Assembly (NCBI GenBank): GCA_020205615.1
Contig: CM035171.1
Coordinates: 10,476,160 to 10,540,159 of the forward strand
Reading direction: 5' to 3'
Length of the DNA stretch: 64,000 nucleotides
DNA from: Panax quinquefolius
Lineage: Eukaryota; Streptophyta; Magnoliopsida; Apiales; Araliaceae
Part shown: positions 23,744 through 37,121 of the stretch, piece by piece
How the letters are laid out: each line of letters starts with the position of its first letter
Numbering within the stretch: the stretch's first letter is position 1
The notes under the pieces: generated by a model
What the model was told of the DNA's origin: nothing
What the model saw: the letters and a program-made list of their open reading frames with translations, nothing else
Database searches by the model: none
Program-made: the position numbers and the translations under genes

Positions 23744-23991
23744 AAAGGTAAGTGTACTTATTGTGAAAAAGAATTAGTTGCTGATTCATCTTCAAATGGC
23801 ACTACTTCTTTAAGAAATCACTTTAGAACTTGTAAAAAAAATCCTATCAACATGGACAAAGCTCAACCCCAACTTGTAGGGATTAAAGAGGGTGAAGGGG
23901 GGAGGGCGTGTGAGGTACACTCACTTCTTGGAGGTTTGATCGAAAGCGCTAGGCGTAAAGTAGTTCACTATCTTATTGTAGATGAACTTTC

Positions 23992-25845
23992 TGTTAGGTT
24001 TGTAATATTCATGAACGCAATCAAATTGCAAAAATAAGCGGAAACGTGTAAAAATCAGAGTTTTAAAATTTTACAAACCATAAACCCGGATCACCCTTTA
24101 TGCACAATTATTAATTAAACGAAAAAGATGAATAAGAAACATACCCTTGAAGATCCGAGCTTCCTCAGGTACAAGTTCACCTCCAATCCTTTTCGCGTTC
24201 AACTTGAATCCACCGGGTTTGGTTCCTTCCTTTGATCAACGTTAGCCACCCAAGTGTTTGGCCTCTAGAGGTGATCCACCAAGGAATAATAAAGATTCAA
24301 GAAAATGGGTGGTTGGCTAAACCTTAGTTTTTCTATCTCTATAGAAAAAGCGTACTCTCCAACTCTTGGAATTATAACGTAGTCTTAATATCTGATATAA
24401 GACTCCTCTTATAAAGATATCAAGTAACCCTATTAAAAATAAGGTATTATTTAATTAAACTCTTTTAATTAAATGGGCTCCTAATCTTATTAGGGATAAT
24501 TAATTAAACTCCTTTAATTAATTTTCCTCCTAATCTATTAGGAATAAATGAAAGTACTTATATTAAATTAATTCCTAAACTCTTTTAGAAATTAAAATAA
24601 TAATAATTGTAATAATATTAATAAGACTCCTCTTATTAATTTATATTTAATATTTCTAAAATATTAAATAATAAATATTAAGCTATTTAATTTATTCTAT
24701 CACCATAGATTAAATTAAATATACATAATATATTATTACGATTATGCCATTAACTTCTTAAATAATTATTCTTCCTTTTATGGTGTGTGACCCTTTAGGT
24801 TCTCCATATTAAACCTGGGTTGTGAATAAATCAATTAGAACAATTCTAATCTTATTTAAATAAATAAATTAAATAATTAATTTATTTAAATAAATAATAT
24901 TTATTCTATAATAGGATAAGCTCCCTAGCGATCAACGACTTTCCAGGATAATATAGATTTCAACATTAATCATAAAAGAACCTTTGAGTAAATAATTCTG
25001 CACAATTCAATCCTTCCACCATACAATGTCCCAATTAAATATAAGACATGGAATTTCTATCAAGTCTTATTTTATTTAATTATATGTATTTCAACTCTTA
25101 AATGCACAACACCAAATAATGCAAATTAGAAACTCCTTTCTAATTTCATTCGCCGCAACCCGATGACTCTTTGGGTTGTCATTTATCGAATCACATAGGA
25201 CATTTCTCTTCTTTTAATAGAAGTGGTAGATTCTTTATTGATCATACATTATCTCCATGTACAACTTATTATACCCAAGCATACCCTTTGATATACCCTA
25301 AGGGTCTTAAGGAATAAGTCAAAGTATAACTCATCATATACAAGATACTATGATGATCTCAAGTCCAAGGATCACTTGTACTTACTATTACTACTGAGAA
25401 TTCCTATTGACGGTGCAAGTAAAACTCCATTAGGAATTCCTTAGCGAGCCATGTTCGTTGAACTTATTCTCTAATAAGCACCTACATACTTGCTTTAGTG
25501 TCTCCACACAAATGATCATGAGATCAATCATCCTCATCCGATAAGCAAAGTTAACGTATGTACCAATCTATCTGGATTCACTAATCCCCAATTTAGTAAT
25601 CCAATGATTGGGAACTATTTTAGTTTTAAGCTTTCTAAGAATTTAGATCTCATTAGAATGATCATCATCATTATTCTAAAAGCATTGCTTAAAACTATGG
25701 GTTTATCACATATTATAAAATAGCATCATGTATATAATTAAAAGCCTTTAATAAATTAATGCTTTTTATTAATAAATGAATAAGATTGTTACAAAGTATA
25801 TGTTTTATCATCAAACATGATTGGCTTATGTGCATACTACTTTCA
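23992..25845 (-). repeat. Copia element 3' LTR (left on + strand)
   Basis: 1,854 bp; starts TGTTAGGTTTGTAATATTC and ends CATACTACTTTCA on the + strand. Matches 33524-35365 with scattered small indels. Confidence 0.88.
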
Positions 25846-26100
25846 ATCTCACCACTTGCACTAAAGCCAATCGTCATGGTATCTCATACTCTCTTCTTCT
25901 AAGTGGCGATTATCCTGTTTGTTGGATAAGCTTTAGTTAATGGATATGTAATGTTGTTCATGAGAGTCCATTATCTCTATAGTGATTTCCATCTTTCAAT
26001 GATTCTAATAATCAAATGAAAGTGCCACAACACGTGTTTAGATCCAAGATGAGACTTAGGAACTATTCCTAGTTACGTAATGAACTTTTAATCCAAACAA

Positions 26101-26310
26101 TCAACTTGCGACTTCATTTATAGCTATATACTTTGTCTTTATCACTAAAACCAAAGAACTCTTTCTTTGTTTGGAACCTTTCAATTCTTTGCACCACTGT
26201 TCAAGGTAACACTTTACCTTAAAGTGGATTTTCTGTCGTCTTGGTCTGTCTGAAAAACTTGAGTCAGTTAAGCCCTCTAGTTTTAATTCAGACCCACCAT
26301 GTATGATCAC
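26101..26310 (-). pseudogene. Copia RNase H fragment
   Basis: The minus-strand frame reads GGSELKLEGLTDSSFSD… and later KYIAINEVAS. It resembles the copia RNase H segment, with the YTDSDF-like acidic motif (here LTDSSF) and the EYIA motif changed to KYIA. Part of the element at 23992-35365; not functional. Confidence 0.8.
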
Positions 26311-26426
26311 ATCCTTAGTCTTTGGTTAAGAACTTTAAGATGTTTTCACTCGACTCACGTTGAACTTCTCCGAATATGACCGATCAACATCGGTCTCGTG
26401 ATATTTCATTGTATACATGATAATAG

Positions 26427-26609
26427 TTACTCATGTGATCTCTCTTTGGAGTCTTTGGGGACTATTAAGAGATACACTCCATAGCTCATCAACATGAGAC
26501 AACTCTTGGAGTTTGCCATGCTAAACAACTTTAGCATCAAATGAATATACGTTCCTTGGGTTAAGTCGAGCATCTTTTTAAATCTATCTATATAGATTTG
26601 TATCCCCAA
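26427..26609 (-). pseudogene. Copia reverse transcriptase fragment
   Basis: The minus-strand frame MGIQIYIDRFKKMLDLTQ followed by TYIHLMLKLFSM corresponds to the copia RT segment usually read as G-I-x-I-x-R-DR…L-x-LSQ-x-YI…VLKRF-x-M. Substitutions and loss of the upstream catalytic part show decay. Confidence 0.8.
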
Positions 26610-27599
26610 TTAAGATACTCTTCCCAAATCATTCATGGAAGAATGTTTAGACAACTTTATATTTACTGATTGTAGCATTAGTATGTTATTCCTCATCCAA
26701 GTAGTATATCAACATATAATACTAGAAATTTCACGACGCTCCCAATCGACCCTTTTCTACACACTAGAACTCTTACCTCATCGTATGTAACTACGGATCA
26801 TCATCTTCTATGATCGTACCTCATCATCATCATCCATGATGAATCCATACCTCTAGGTATCTTCGGTATTATTCATTTATGATTGATTTGTGGTACAATA
26901 GAAGTCTATCTATAGGTTCCTCTTATTTGACTTATAGTGTTTTGTGGATCATGAACTCTTCAAGATCTATAATCCTCCCACTAGCCTTTCAATGATAAAC
27001 ACCTTTATCTTAGAAGGCGTGTGTTTCAGAACAAACACCTTTTTGCTAAATAGAATTATAGAACATATACCCTAAACTTACTTTAGGATGTCCCACAAAT
27101 CAGTACATGTCAAATCTTGTCCCAAGCTTATCCTTGAAACCTTTTCACATAAGTTGGACAACCCCTTATCTTAACATACTTAAGATTAGAATCCTCCCCA
27201 TCCATAACTTTTATGGAGTCTTCTCAATGGATTTTGAGGTTACCTTTTGTAGATATGCAGACCATTTCTAGGACATGACCCTGAGGGATCTTTGGAATGT
27301 CGATAAAATCATTATGGATGACACCATGTCCAACAAGGTACGATTTTTCCTTTCGGATACATCAATCAATTATTATGTATCAGGAGGTGTCCATTATAAG
27401 AAAACCATTTGAGATGATCTAGAAACTTATTGCACAAGTATTTATTCCTTAATCTAATCCATTATGAGAAAACCATTTGAGATGATCTGAATTCTTTGAA
27501 CCTTTCAAATAATTCACACTTGTATTTCAACAAATACATACATTCAACTCTTTGAATGATCATTTCCTTTTCTTATACTAGTTTATTCAATTTGCAAAA

Positions 27600-27850
27600 T
27601 CCATTAAGTAATATTCCAGTTCTATACAAAATATTATTATTATAAATAGAACAACAATTGTTCTTAAATATAATACCAAAGATTTCATTGTCCAATAATA
27701 AAATGGAAATAATGTTTCTAATAAGAATTGGAATACAATAACAACTTATTGACTTAATAGATTTGCCTCGTAAGCGATCTTAAACTATAAGTTTCTATAG
27801 CTAACGCAATGACAACCTTTGCTTCATTTTCCACCATAGGATTACTTATC
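27600..27850 (-). pseudogene. Copia protease / pre-integrase fragment
   Basis: On the minus strand, GNEAKVVIALAIETYSL at about 27830-27770 and FKNNCCSIYNN at about 27670-27640 match the copia protease to GAG-pre-integrase stretch. Only about 1 kb separates this from the RT fragment, so the integrase core and most of RT are deleted or unrecognisable. Confidence 0.6.
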
Positions 27851-28094
27851 TTTGTTTAACTTTCTACTTACGCTTGGTCCTTCATAAATCTATATTTATG
27901 ATAACCAAAGTCGGTATCAATACCCAAGTAGAACCTTGACTTAAAGAAAAAATTATTTTAAATCATAAACAAATTTGTATTTGTAACCAAAACTTCACTA
28001 AGCTTCTTTGGTTAGCCTCTGCAAGATGCTTCTTGGAGTTTCTTTCCGATTGTGTCAAAGCTTATTGCGGTGGAAGGAAGCAAGCTTCTTTCTT

Positions 28095-30363
28095 TGTGCG
28101 CCCCAAAATTAGGTATACATCACCCATCTTGGGTAGTCGGATACATGGTATGTAATTTAAATACAACTTACTAATATAAGCGCCGTGTAACAATCGACAT
28201 AAAGCGTGAGTTTGAATACAAATAATGTCTACTAGATATTATACAAACTCAAAAGGAGTCCTCATTACAATTATTATCACACTATTTCACGAATAGTGAG
28301 GACTACTAATGCTATCCTACGGACCATTACTCCGTTCCCCGACTCGTCTCCGGCTATGTTCTCATTTCAAGAAGAAACGGTGAAAGAAAAGGTGAGCTCA
28401 ACTAGCCCGAGAAGAAATATTATGACTAAGATAATGCGAATAAATTATCAATAGCCTTCAACATTGTTAAACCGATAAAATATAATAAACATCAAGTTTA
28501 AGCTGCACGTGAACAAGCAATCCATTAAAAAAGTCAAGTAGAAAATAAAATCTACTATCTTTTATGATTTTAAAGGTTTTTCATCTTTATTATATTTGAG
28601 ACTTCGACTTTAATAAATAATCCACATCATCGAATCACCCCCGCACTACGGCTAAGGATATTTTTTAGTATCACGACCACAATTATTCACGCACTACGAG
28701 CCAAGAATAGTTGTGTATTCATTAATGGTCATGATCATGCCAACAATTTGTCATCAATGCACTACTACTTAATCGAGGACTTTTACCACATCATTTGTAA
28801 CATTACGATCGTGATTATTATACCGAATAATCCTCAGTCATAATCATACCAAGTCCATCCATGCTCTCACGGGCCACAAAAATGACTTCAAAAAAAAACA
28901 TGAGGATGATGACAATGATATAAGAATTCAATAAAACAAGTTCAAGAATTAAGTTATTCAGAACTAATAACATCAAATGTCAACATGATCTTGCTTTGTA
29001 GAGTAAAATTCAAGAATGATCGGAAGAATATTTCCATGAAAAGATATCTTTGGATGAAACGCAAATATCAAGGATATTCTACTAATTTCATGGAGTATAG
29101 AAGTCAAAGTTTTAACCAATTTGGGTATAATAAAGAATGGAATAACAAAAGAAATCACCGTGCATGCGATAGGCGCATGTGCAAAGTTATTCCAACAGAA
29201 TAATTAATAACGGAACCGGTCGGGTGAAATTCACACCGGCACATGATGTTCCAACAGAATAATAAAGATGGAACGAGATCCAGGTGTAAAACACACGCAT
29301 GCAAGGATGTTCCAACAGAATAATAAAGAGCGGAACCGGTCCGGTGTAAAACATACATGGATGTTCCAGCGAGAATAATAGAAGAATGGAATAAAAGAAG
29401 AAGATCACCAAGTATAGGGGATTAAGCGTATCTGAGTTATTCCAATGAGAATAAATAAGAATGGAATAACAAAAAAGTTCTCTTCATGAATACAAAGAAT
29501 AACACACTTTACGGGTACAACAAATAATATTCCCTACCTTAGAAGAAATGAATATTGGCAAAGTGAAGTAGCGAGAATACTTTTTCTTTCTTCTCTATAG
29601 TTTTCTCTCTCAGAGTTTCAAAGTGAATTCGTAAGAAAATAATGAAGGAATGAGCTTCTATTTATAGGAAAATAGAATGCATAGTAATTAATCCATGAGC
29701 GATCCGTATTGATTTACTTTTAACTGACGGTCCATATTTAAAGCAAAATCTTTTAAATAAAATATAATATATTCTATTTATATAAAAATATTTTACTATG
29801 CAAATATCATGCATAATAAAATATAATATATTTTATTTATAGAATAACTTTAATAAAGTATTTACATTTTATATAAAAAAATGTTTACATTTTATTACGT
29901 TAATAATACGAATAAAACAAAAGCGTCATTATCATTATAATAATTCATATTATTAATAAATGATAATGGAATCAAACCGAGTGACTTCACATAAGCATCG
30001 ATAATCAATCTGGTGTCTTCTTATGCAACCACACGTACATTGTACTTTTACTATCGAGTAGTTCAACGATGATCAACGGTAAAACTTCCGTAGTTATTTT
30101 AATAAAATATTTTTTGTCGTTTTCTCAATCAAACAATAATTACATTGTGGGGTCCACCAATGATTGAGTAGTTATGTCACGAATATTCCATGCTAAACAA
30201 GAATATTCCCGAGCCAATCGAATATAATATAACCACTTGCATATTTTTTACAAAATTTATAAATATTACCCACAACTATAACATTATATCAAATTATTCC
30301 ATAATATTCAAAAATAATATTTATAGAAAATTCATCTTTATTTATAAAAGCTGGGGTCTTACA
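28095..30363 (-). mobile_element. Gypsy-type solo LTR nested in the copia element
   Basis: Starts TGTGCGCCCCAAAAT and ends GGGGTCTTACA on the + strand, the same ends as the LTRs at 39823, 47390 and 50948. It shares internal landmarks with them (GTGAGCTCAACTAGCCCG near 28393, ACTCTCTCAGAGTTT-like tail). No internal domain adjoins it. The flanking sequence (…TTCTTTCTTTG / TTTGCTATCC…) suggests a 4-5 bp duplication, but the left edge is imperfect. Inside, 29180-29460 holds repeats of about 60 bp. Confidence 0.72.
29180..29460. repeat. Tandem repeat with GTTCCA…TGGAAC palindromes inside solo LTR
   Basis: Four to five imperfect copies of a unit of about 55-65 bp, each with GTTCCAACAGAATAATAA followed by a GGAAC half and then CCGGTGTAAAACA-type sequence. 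GTTCC and GGAAC form a stem in each unit. Confidence 0.75.
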
Positions 30364-30735
30364 TTTGCTATCCGTATCAGTTTTGTTCTTATTATCTTTT
30401 GTTTATGCCTTTCTATTTGCCTTCTTTGAATCGTTCTTCTTTTCAGAAGATCCTTTGGCCCCTACTAGTAAGACTTGATCTTTCTTGGTTGGAAAGTGAC
30501 TCTCAACATTTTTCAATATGTTAAGCAAATTAGCGAGGCTGATATCTAACTTGTTCATATGAAAAATTCACAACAATTGTGAAAGGAGTCCAGGAGTGAG
30601 TGCAAGATCAAATCTTGGCTCAACTCTCTATCCATGACAAAACTCGTTGTCCTAATTGATCAATCAAATTGATAATGTTAAGGACTTTTATTTGTCTTTG
30701 TAGTGTCATTGGTCATTCTAGATCGGAAGAGCTCC

Positions 30736-30969
30736 TTAGATATCTCGATATCTATCGATCCTACTTTCCTCACCATCAACTACTTGATGTGCGGGGAATA
30801 TAGTAGGAGCATCCATAGTTTCATCTTGTATTTGAAGCTCGTTACTCGTGGATGCGAGCATGATGCATTGAGCCAACTGTGCATCATCTTGCCACTTTCT
30901 AAAAGTAGCAATGTCTTCCTCGGAGGCATTGTCTGCGACCATTCTTGAGGATAGTCGTATTAAGGACAT
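30736..30969 (-). pseudogene. Copia gag fragment
   Basis: The minus-strand frame starts near 30969 and contains FRKWQDDAQLAQCIMLAS followed by TSNELQIQDETMD, matching the copia gag region W…A…I-x-A-S-x-S-NELQ. It continues toward 30450, where the minus strand has a G-A-K-G-S-S-x-K-K type hinge. Broken by frameshifts. Confidence 0.7.
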
Positions 30970-31289
30970 AAGATAGCTTTTTCATATATGAGAACTATTC
31001 TCAAATTCCTTAACCAATCCGTTTAATTGATTACGGTTAAATAACATCTAATATGTTTCGCAGATGATAGTAATTTTAGACATTGTAAAAATTACAGTAA
31101 ATGAATTTGTAATTAACAACATTTTAACATACATTCTTTTATTAATTACCAAAATAATTTAGGTCTTGTTTTAAATTGGTATCTCCCACTATTTTCTTCA
31201 AACTATATTACCCTCACTTATATAGTTCGGCAAAAATCTAATTAAAGATTTGCTAGTGAGAATAAGGATCCCATTTCAAATGTATATAG

Positions 31290-31588
31290 CCTTGTGGTGA
31301 CACAACAAACTATATATAAATAAATAGGTAGACAACTTTTGTCAATTACATCAACTATGCAACTCCTTTTTCTTTTGCCTCTTAGATTATTTTGATTAAG
31401 TAGTGGCACATCCGAATCAAAATTATCCAAGTTAAGTCCAAACCTAGCACTCCATATATTCAAAAAAGAAAAATATCATCCTTGTGGTGACACAACAAAA
31501 CAATATTGTTCAATTTTCTTTATAAGCATCAAATGTGATAAATTAACATCTTAAATACTTAATACTTGCCTTGTGGTGACACAACAAA
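31290..31588. repeat. Three copies of a 20-nt word in the copia leader
   Basis: CCTTGTGGTGACACAACAAA occurs at 31290-31309, 31480-31499 and 31569-31588, all in the same orientation, between the gag start and the 5' LTR of the minus-strand copia element. Spacing is unequal (190 and 89 bp). Confidence 0.9.
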
Positions 31589-32923
31589 CTCATATTAAAT
31601 ATTTAATACTCTATTAATTTTATCTTGCTAGAAGACGACGTTCGATATTCCAAATATCTTTGAGCGCTTAGGACTTAATATAAAAAATTGAGGGTTTCTT
31701 TATTAATTTGTCTCATCTTGTTTATTGCGCATGCACATATATATATATAAAATCGCGTCATATTAATGAACATGCGAAGTATGTTTGCATAATATATAAT
31801 ATATATATAGTATAAGCATGCACATATAGAATACTATATTCTACACGGATTGATTATGGACTTTTATTCTAGTTTGGTTCACTAGAGCCACCAAGTGAAC
31901 CAAAAAGGTCAAACCCTAGGGGTGCAAGAAATAATATTTAAATATAACTATTACATTTAAACCGGGCTCCATTACAAACGGGTCTTCAAGCGCTCCTTGC
32001 TCCTTGATCTCAATTCTTCAAAATAATTCTAACTATTCTATTACAAAACTATTTAAAATAAATAGAAACCTTGATCAACGATCGAGGGAAATACATAGGA
32101 GAGAGATAGAATTTACATTAAGAAAAAATTAGAGAAGGCGAATGCATGCAGACCCCATTTAATAAAACCCATACATTCATGCATCCAACTAAAATAAAAT
32201 CCAATCGCATTGGTCGATAGTCCATAATCAATCCCATTTATTATCATACACATCATCATACGCATCGATAAATAACATTCATCTTATGAATAATAAACAT
32301 TTAATATATATATTGATATCATTTAATGGGCAAATTTAGTTAGTATAAAATCTATTTTGAATAAAAATAAACTCCTTTATTTAAATCCAAATTTAAATCA
32401 AAATAAAACTATTTTATTTTAATTTATCCAATTTTGAATAAAATAAACTATTTTATTTTAATCAAAATCTTTAATCAAAATAAACTCTTTTATTTTAATT
32501 GATTATGGAATCCAATTCATATAAAAAAAATAACTCCTTTATTAAAGGAAACACGGATTCTCTTTTTCTATTCACAAATAAACTCCTTTATTTTGAATAA
32601 TATGAAATCTTATTTCATATCTAAATAAACTCCTTTATTTAAGGAAATTAGGATTCTCTTTCCATTCACAAATAAACTCTTTTATTTTGAATAATACTGA
32701 AATCTTATTTCATATCTAAATAAACTCCTTTATTTAAGGAAAAATAAAATCCAATTTTAACTCCAATTAGTTATCATGGAATCCAATTCCAACTCTAATT
32801 AGTTAGCATAAAATTTAATTTTAAAATTAAAATAAACTTTATATTTTAATATAAAAATAAAATTTTATTTTAATATTAAAATAAAATTTTTATTTTAATA
32901 ATAAAATTATTAAGAATATATAT

Positions 32924-32955
<32 letters not shown>

Positions 32956-33523
32956 GAAACGGAAATATATATTATATAAATAATATATAAGTAATCATAA
33001 GATTACTTTTGAAAAAAAATTCTGTTAACATATATCACGTTAACAGCAATCCTGACTACTCTCCTTAAAATCCGTGCATGTCATCCTTGATAGCAATATG
33101 ATCATTTAATAAGAGGAGTCATGATAAACCACGGAATAATCATATATGCTTTAATAATTTTTTTTTTTATATGTGTTCCGTGATTTCCTGTTAGTATTGG
33201 GATTACCGTAGCATGTTAATCCTACTGATTTGGTTGAGTACTTGAAACCATGATGCAGCTTAAAAAAAAAAAATTTAAGCTGATGCAGCTTTAAGTACGT
33301 GAGTACTTAAAAAAAAAATTATATACGGAAGGAACATTATGCAGCTTTTGAAAAACTTTCATTATTCCGCAACAGTTGCGAATTAAATAACATTTTTCGC
33401 GTTTTTTTTTTAAATAAATTTATACAATAAAATTATGCCCAATTAAATTATTCTAAACACATATCAATATACATATCAAATTAAAATAATTAATAATTCG
33501 CATAAAGGTTTGGCTCGATACTT
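31589..33523 (-). other. Long AT-rich leader of the copia element
   Basis: With 31290-31588 this makes a leader of about 2.5 kb between gag and the 5' LTR. It holds many imperfect AAATAAACTCCTTTATTT words (32370-32760) and a (TA)n at 32930-32955. No coding sequence is seen. Confidence 0.5.
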
Positions 33524-35365
33524 TATTAGGTTTGTAATATTCATGAAACTTGATCAAATTGCAAAAATAAGCGGAAGCGATGTAAAAATCGAGTTTTAAA
33601 ATTTTACAAACCATAAACCCGGATCACCCTTTATGCACAATTATTAATTAAGCGAAAAAGATGAATAAAAACATACCCTTGAAGATCCGAAGCTTCCTCA
33701 GTACAAGTTCACCTCGATCCTTTTCGCGTTCAACTTGAATCCACCGGGTTTGGTTCCTTCCTTTGATCGGCGTTAGCCACCCAAGTGTTTGGCCTCCAGA
33801 GGTGATCCACCAAGGAATAATAAAGATTCAAGAAAATGGGTGGTTGGCTAAACCTTAGTTTTTCTATCTCATAGAAAAAGCGTCTTTCTCTCCAACTCTT
33901 GGAATTATAACGTAGTCTTAATATCCGATATAAGACTCTCTTATAAAGATATCAAGTAACCTATTAAAAATAAGGTATTATTTAATTAAACTCTTTTAAT
34001 TAAATGGGCTCTCTAATCTTATTAGGGATAATTAATTAAACTCCTTTAATTAATTTTCCTCCTAATCTATTAGGAATAAATGAGAGTACTTATATTAAAT
34101 TAATTCCTAAACTCTTTTAGAAATTAAAATAATAATAATTGTAATAATATTAATAAGACTCCTCTTATTAATTTATATTTAATATTTCTAAAATATTAAA
34201 TAATAAATATTAAGCAATTTAATTTATTCTATCACCATAGATTAAATTAAATATACATAACATATTATTACGATTATGCCATTAACTTCTTAAATAATTA
34301 TTCTTCCTTTTATGGTGTGACCCTTTAGGTTCTCCATATTAAACAGGTTGTGAATAAATCAATTAGAACAATTCTAATCTTATTTAAATAAATAAATTAA
34401 ACAATTAATTTATTTAAATAAATAATATTTATTCTACAATAGGGATAAGCCTCCTAGCGATCAACGACTTTCCAGATAATATAGATTTCAACATTAATCA
34501 TAAAAGAACCTTTGAGTAAATAGTTACCGCATAATTCAATCCTTCCACCATCTGATGTCCCAATTAAATATAAGGCATGGAATTTCTATCAAGTCTTATT
34601 TTATTTAATTATATGTATTTCAACTCTTAAATGCATGACACCAAATAATGCAAATTAGAAACTCCTTTCTAATTTCATTTCCATTGCCAAGGACTCTTTG
34701 GGTTGTCATTTATCGAATCACATTGGACATTTCTCTTCTTTTAATAGAAGTGGTAGATTCTTTATTGATCATACATTATCTCCATGTACAACTTATTATA
34801 CCCAAGCATACCCTTTGATATACCCTAAGGGTCTTAAGGAATAAGTCAAAGTATAACTCATCATACACAAGATACTATGATGATCTCAAGTCCAAGGATC
34901 AACAGACTACTATTACTACAGAATTCTATTGACGATGCAAGTAAAACTCTATTAGGAATTCCTTAGCGAGCCACGTTCAGTGAACTTATTCTCTAATAAG
35001 CACATACATACTTGTTTTAGTGTCTCCACACAAATGATCATGAGATCAATCATCCTCATCCAATGAGTAAGCAACGTATGTACCAATCTATCCGGATTCA
35101 CTAATCCCCAATTTAGTAATCCAATGATTGGGAACTATTTTAGTTTTAAGCTTTCTAAGAATTTAGATCTCATTAGAATGATCATCATCATTTTTCTAAA
35201 AGCATTGCTTAAAACTATGGGTTTATCACATATTATAAAACAGCATCATGTAGATAATTAAAAGCCTTTAATAAATTAATGTTTTTTATTAATAAATGAA
35301 TAAGATTGTTACAAAGTATATGCTTTATCATCAAACATGATTGGCTTGTGTGCATACTACTTTCA
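33524..35365 (-). repeat. Copia element 5' LTR (right on + strand)
   Basis: 1,842 bp paired with 23992-25845. The first bases are TATTAGG where the partner has TGTTAGG. The primer-binding remnant lies immediately to its left (33511-33521). Confidence 0.87.
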
Positions 35366-37121
35366 CTTTCTTTCAAACATGTTGAGAAGGAGGGTTTTAA
35401 AAGACTTATGCAAGTTGCTTGTCCTAGGTTTCAATTGCCTTCACGTTTTACATTTGCTAGAGATTGTATTCGACTGTATGAGAATGAGAAGAGTAAGTTG
35501 AAAACAATCCTTAGAAAACATTGTGAAGCGTGTTTGCCTCTGTTGACTCTTGGACTTCTAATCAACGCTTTAATTATATGTGTGTTAATGCTCATTTTAT
35601 TGATGGCTGGAAATTACATAAGAAAATCTTGAATTTTGAACCATCCCAAGTCATAAGGGGAAGGACATTGGGGAAATGGTTGAGTCTTGTCTAATTGAGT
35701 GGGGACTTTCTAAAGTTATGACACTCATCGTAGATAATGCTAGCTCAAATGAATCTGCTATGGCTTACTTGAGAGATAGATGTACATCTTTGGAAAACTA
35801 ATGTCTTAGATGGTAAATTCATTCACATGAGATGTATTGCTCACATTATTAATCTTGTTGTGAATGATGGGTTGAAATTGATTGAGAAATCTATTGAGAC
35901 AATTAGGCGTCTTGATGAAGTATGCAAAACAATCTCATTTAGAAGGTCAAGTCATTTAAGGAATTTGTATTGAGTATTGTGGTCTTGAAGATAAGAAAGG
36001 CTTGAGTCTAGATTGTCCAACTAGATGGAACTCAACTTACTTGATGTTAAGCTTCTACCTTAAAATCTGAGGAAGCTTTTGATCGATTTGGGTTTAAAGA
36101 TCGGGGCTTTGAAAAAGAGATGGGGGCAAAAAATATTCCAACGAACTTCGGATTGGAATAGGGCCAAATTGTTTGTTGGCTTTTAGAACATTTTATAATC
36201 TCACCGTAAAAATTTCAGGCTCATCTTATGTCACATCAAATAATGCATTTCTTGAAATATGTGACACTTATATTATTTTGAATAGTGGGAAAGAAGCAAT
36301 GATATAGAATTACAAAAGAATGGCTAAGGCAATGAAAATAAAATATGATAAGTATTGGGAAATGTTACAAAATGAATATGTTGTTATATATTCCGTTGTG
36401 TTTGATCCTCGGTATAAGTTGAGTTTTGTTCGATTTGGTTTAGAAAGAATGTATGGAAAGGTGAAATTGAAATTGAAAATCCGTTGGATGGTTTGAAATA
36501 GATCTTCACTTTGATATTGATAATGAATATAGGAATTTAGAATATCAATCAAGTAATCAGGCCACTGGGATGGAGATTGCCGATAGTGTGAAGAGATCAA
36601 TGGAAGATTTGTTTAATGAGTACAGGAAAAAGTATTCAACTCAAGAAAGTGGAAAATCAAGTGCAAGTAACATGTCAATGTCATCCCAAGGTTCTAGTTC
36701 AATGGAATCCCAAAATACAAATAGAATTACAGAAGAGTTCAAAAGGCGTCGGACCGGAGTTGTACTTGGAGACAAATCTGAATTGGACAAGTATTTAAGT
36801 GAAGATGTGGAAGAAGATATTGATACTTTCGATATTTTGGGGTGGTGGAAAGCTAATAGTGCAAGATTCCCTATCCTTGCACGTATTGCCCGTGATGTGT
36901 TGGCTATTCCCATTTCTACCGTTGCTTCGGAGTCCGCATTTAGCACGGGGGGACGCATTCTTGATGCATTTAGGAGTTCATTGTCTCCTAATATGGTGGA
37001 AGCTCTCATATGTTCTCAAGATTGGGTTAAAGTGAAGAATCGCATTGATGTGGAGGAAGATATCGACTTTGCTTCTAAACTTGAGTGTGGTAATAATTAT
37101 TGTTTTGTTTATTGTCCCTAA

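Larger units (their letters stand above)
23992..35365 (-). mobile_element. Ty1/copia LTR retrotransposon, decayed, 11.4 kb
   Basis: Flanked by CTTTC at 23987-23991 and 35366-35370. LTRs are 23992-25845 and 33524-35365, highly similar over their length. Orientation is minus: a primer-binding-site remnant complementary to initiator tRNA-Met (minus strand TATCGAGCCA) abuts the right LTR, and a purine-rich tract (minus strand GTGCAAGTGGTGAGAT) abuts the left one. Remnants of gag, protease, reverse transcriptase and RNase H follow in copia order on the minus strand. A gypsy-type solo LTR (28095-30363) is nested inside. Removing the element with one duplication restores the hAT transposase frame (…DELS-FKHVEKEGF…). 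Confidence 0.9.
22819..37121 (+). pseudogene. hAT transposase (BED finger … hATC), split and frame-broken
   Basis: DNA transposase that binds hAT ends and cuts and pastes them. The N-terminal exon starts at ATG 22819 right after an acceptor (TTTGTAG). It holds an acidic stretch, then RSKVWTEGHF and a BED-type zinc finger (C-x2-C … H-x4-C in KCTYCEKELV…RNHFRTC, from about 23749). The frame is interrupted at 23097-23743 by a solo LTR and at 23992-35365 by a copia element. Beyond these it continues …VEKEGFKRLMQVACPRF (35371 on), a decayed RNase H-like core (VDNAS near 35733, RCIAHIINLVVNDG near 35832), and an intact C-terminal hATC dimerisation domain (36570-37121: WWKANSARFPILARIARD, STVASESAFSTGGRI). 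The core region has several frameshifts and stops (first near 35545-35560), so the gene is dead. Identification is firm. Confidence 0.9.

Noticed and set aside
23996..35366. Large direct repeat as a segmental duplication
   Set aside because: The 1.85-kb repeats are LTRs: TG…CA-type ends, a CTTTC target duplication, a primer-site remnant and a purine tract between them.
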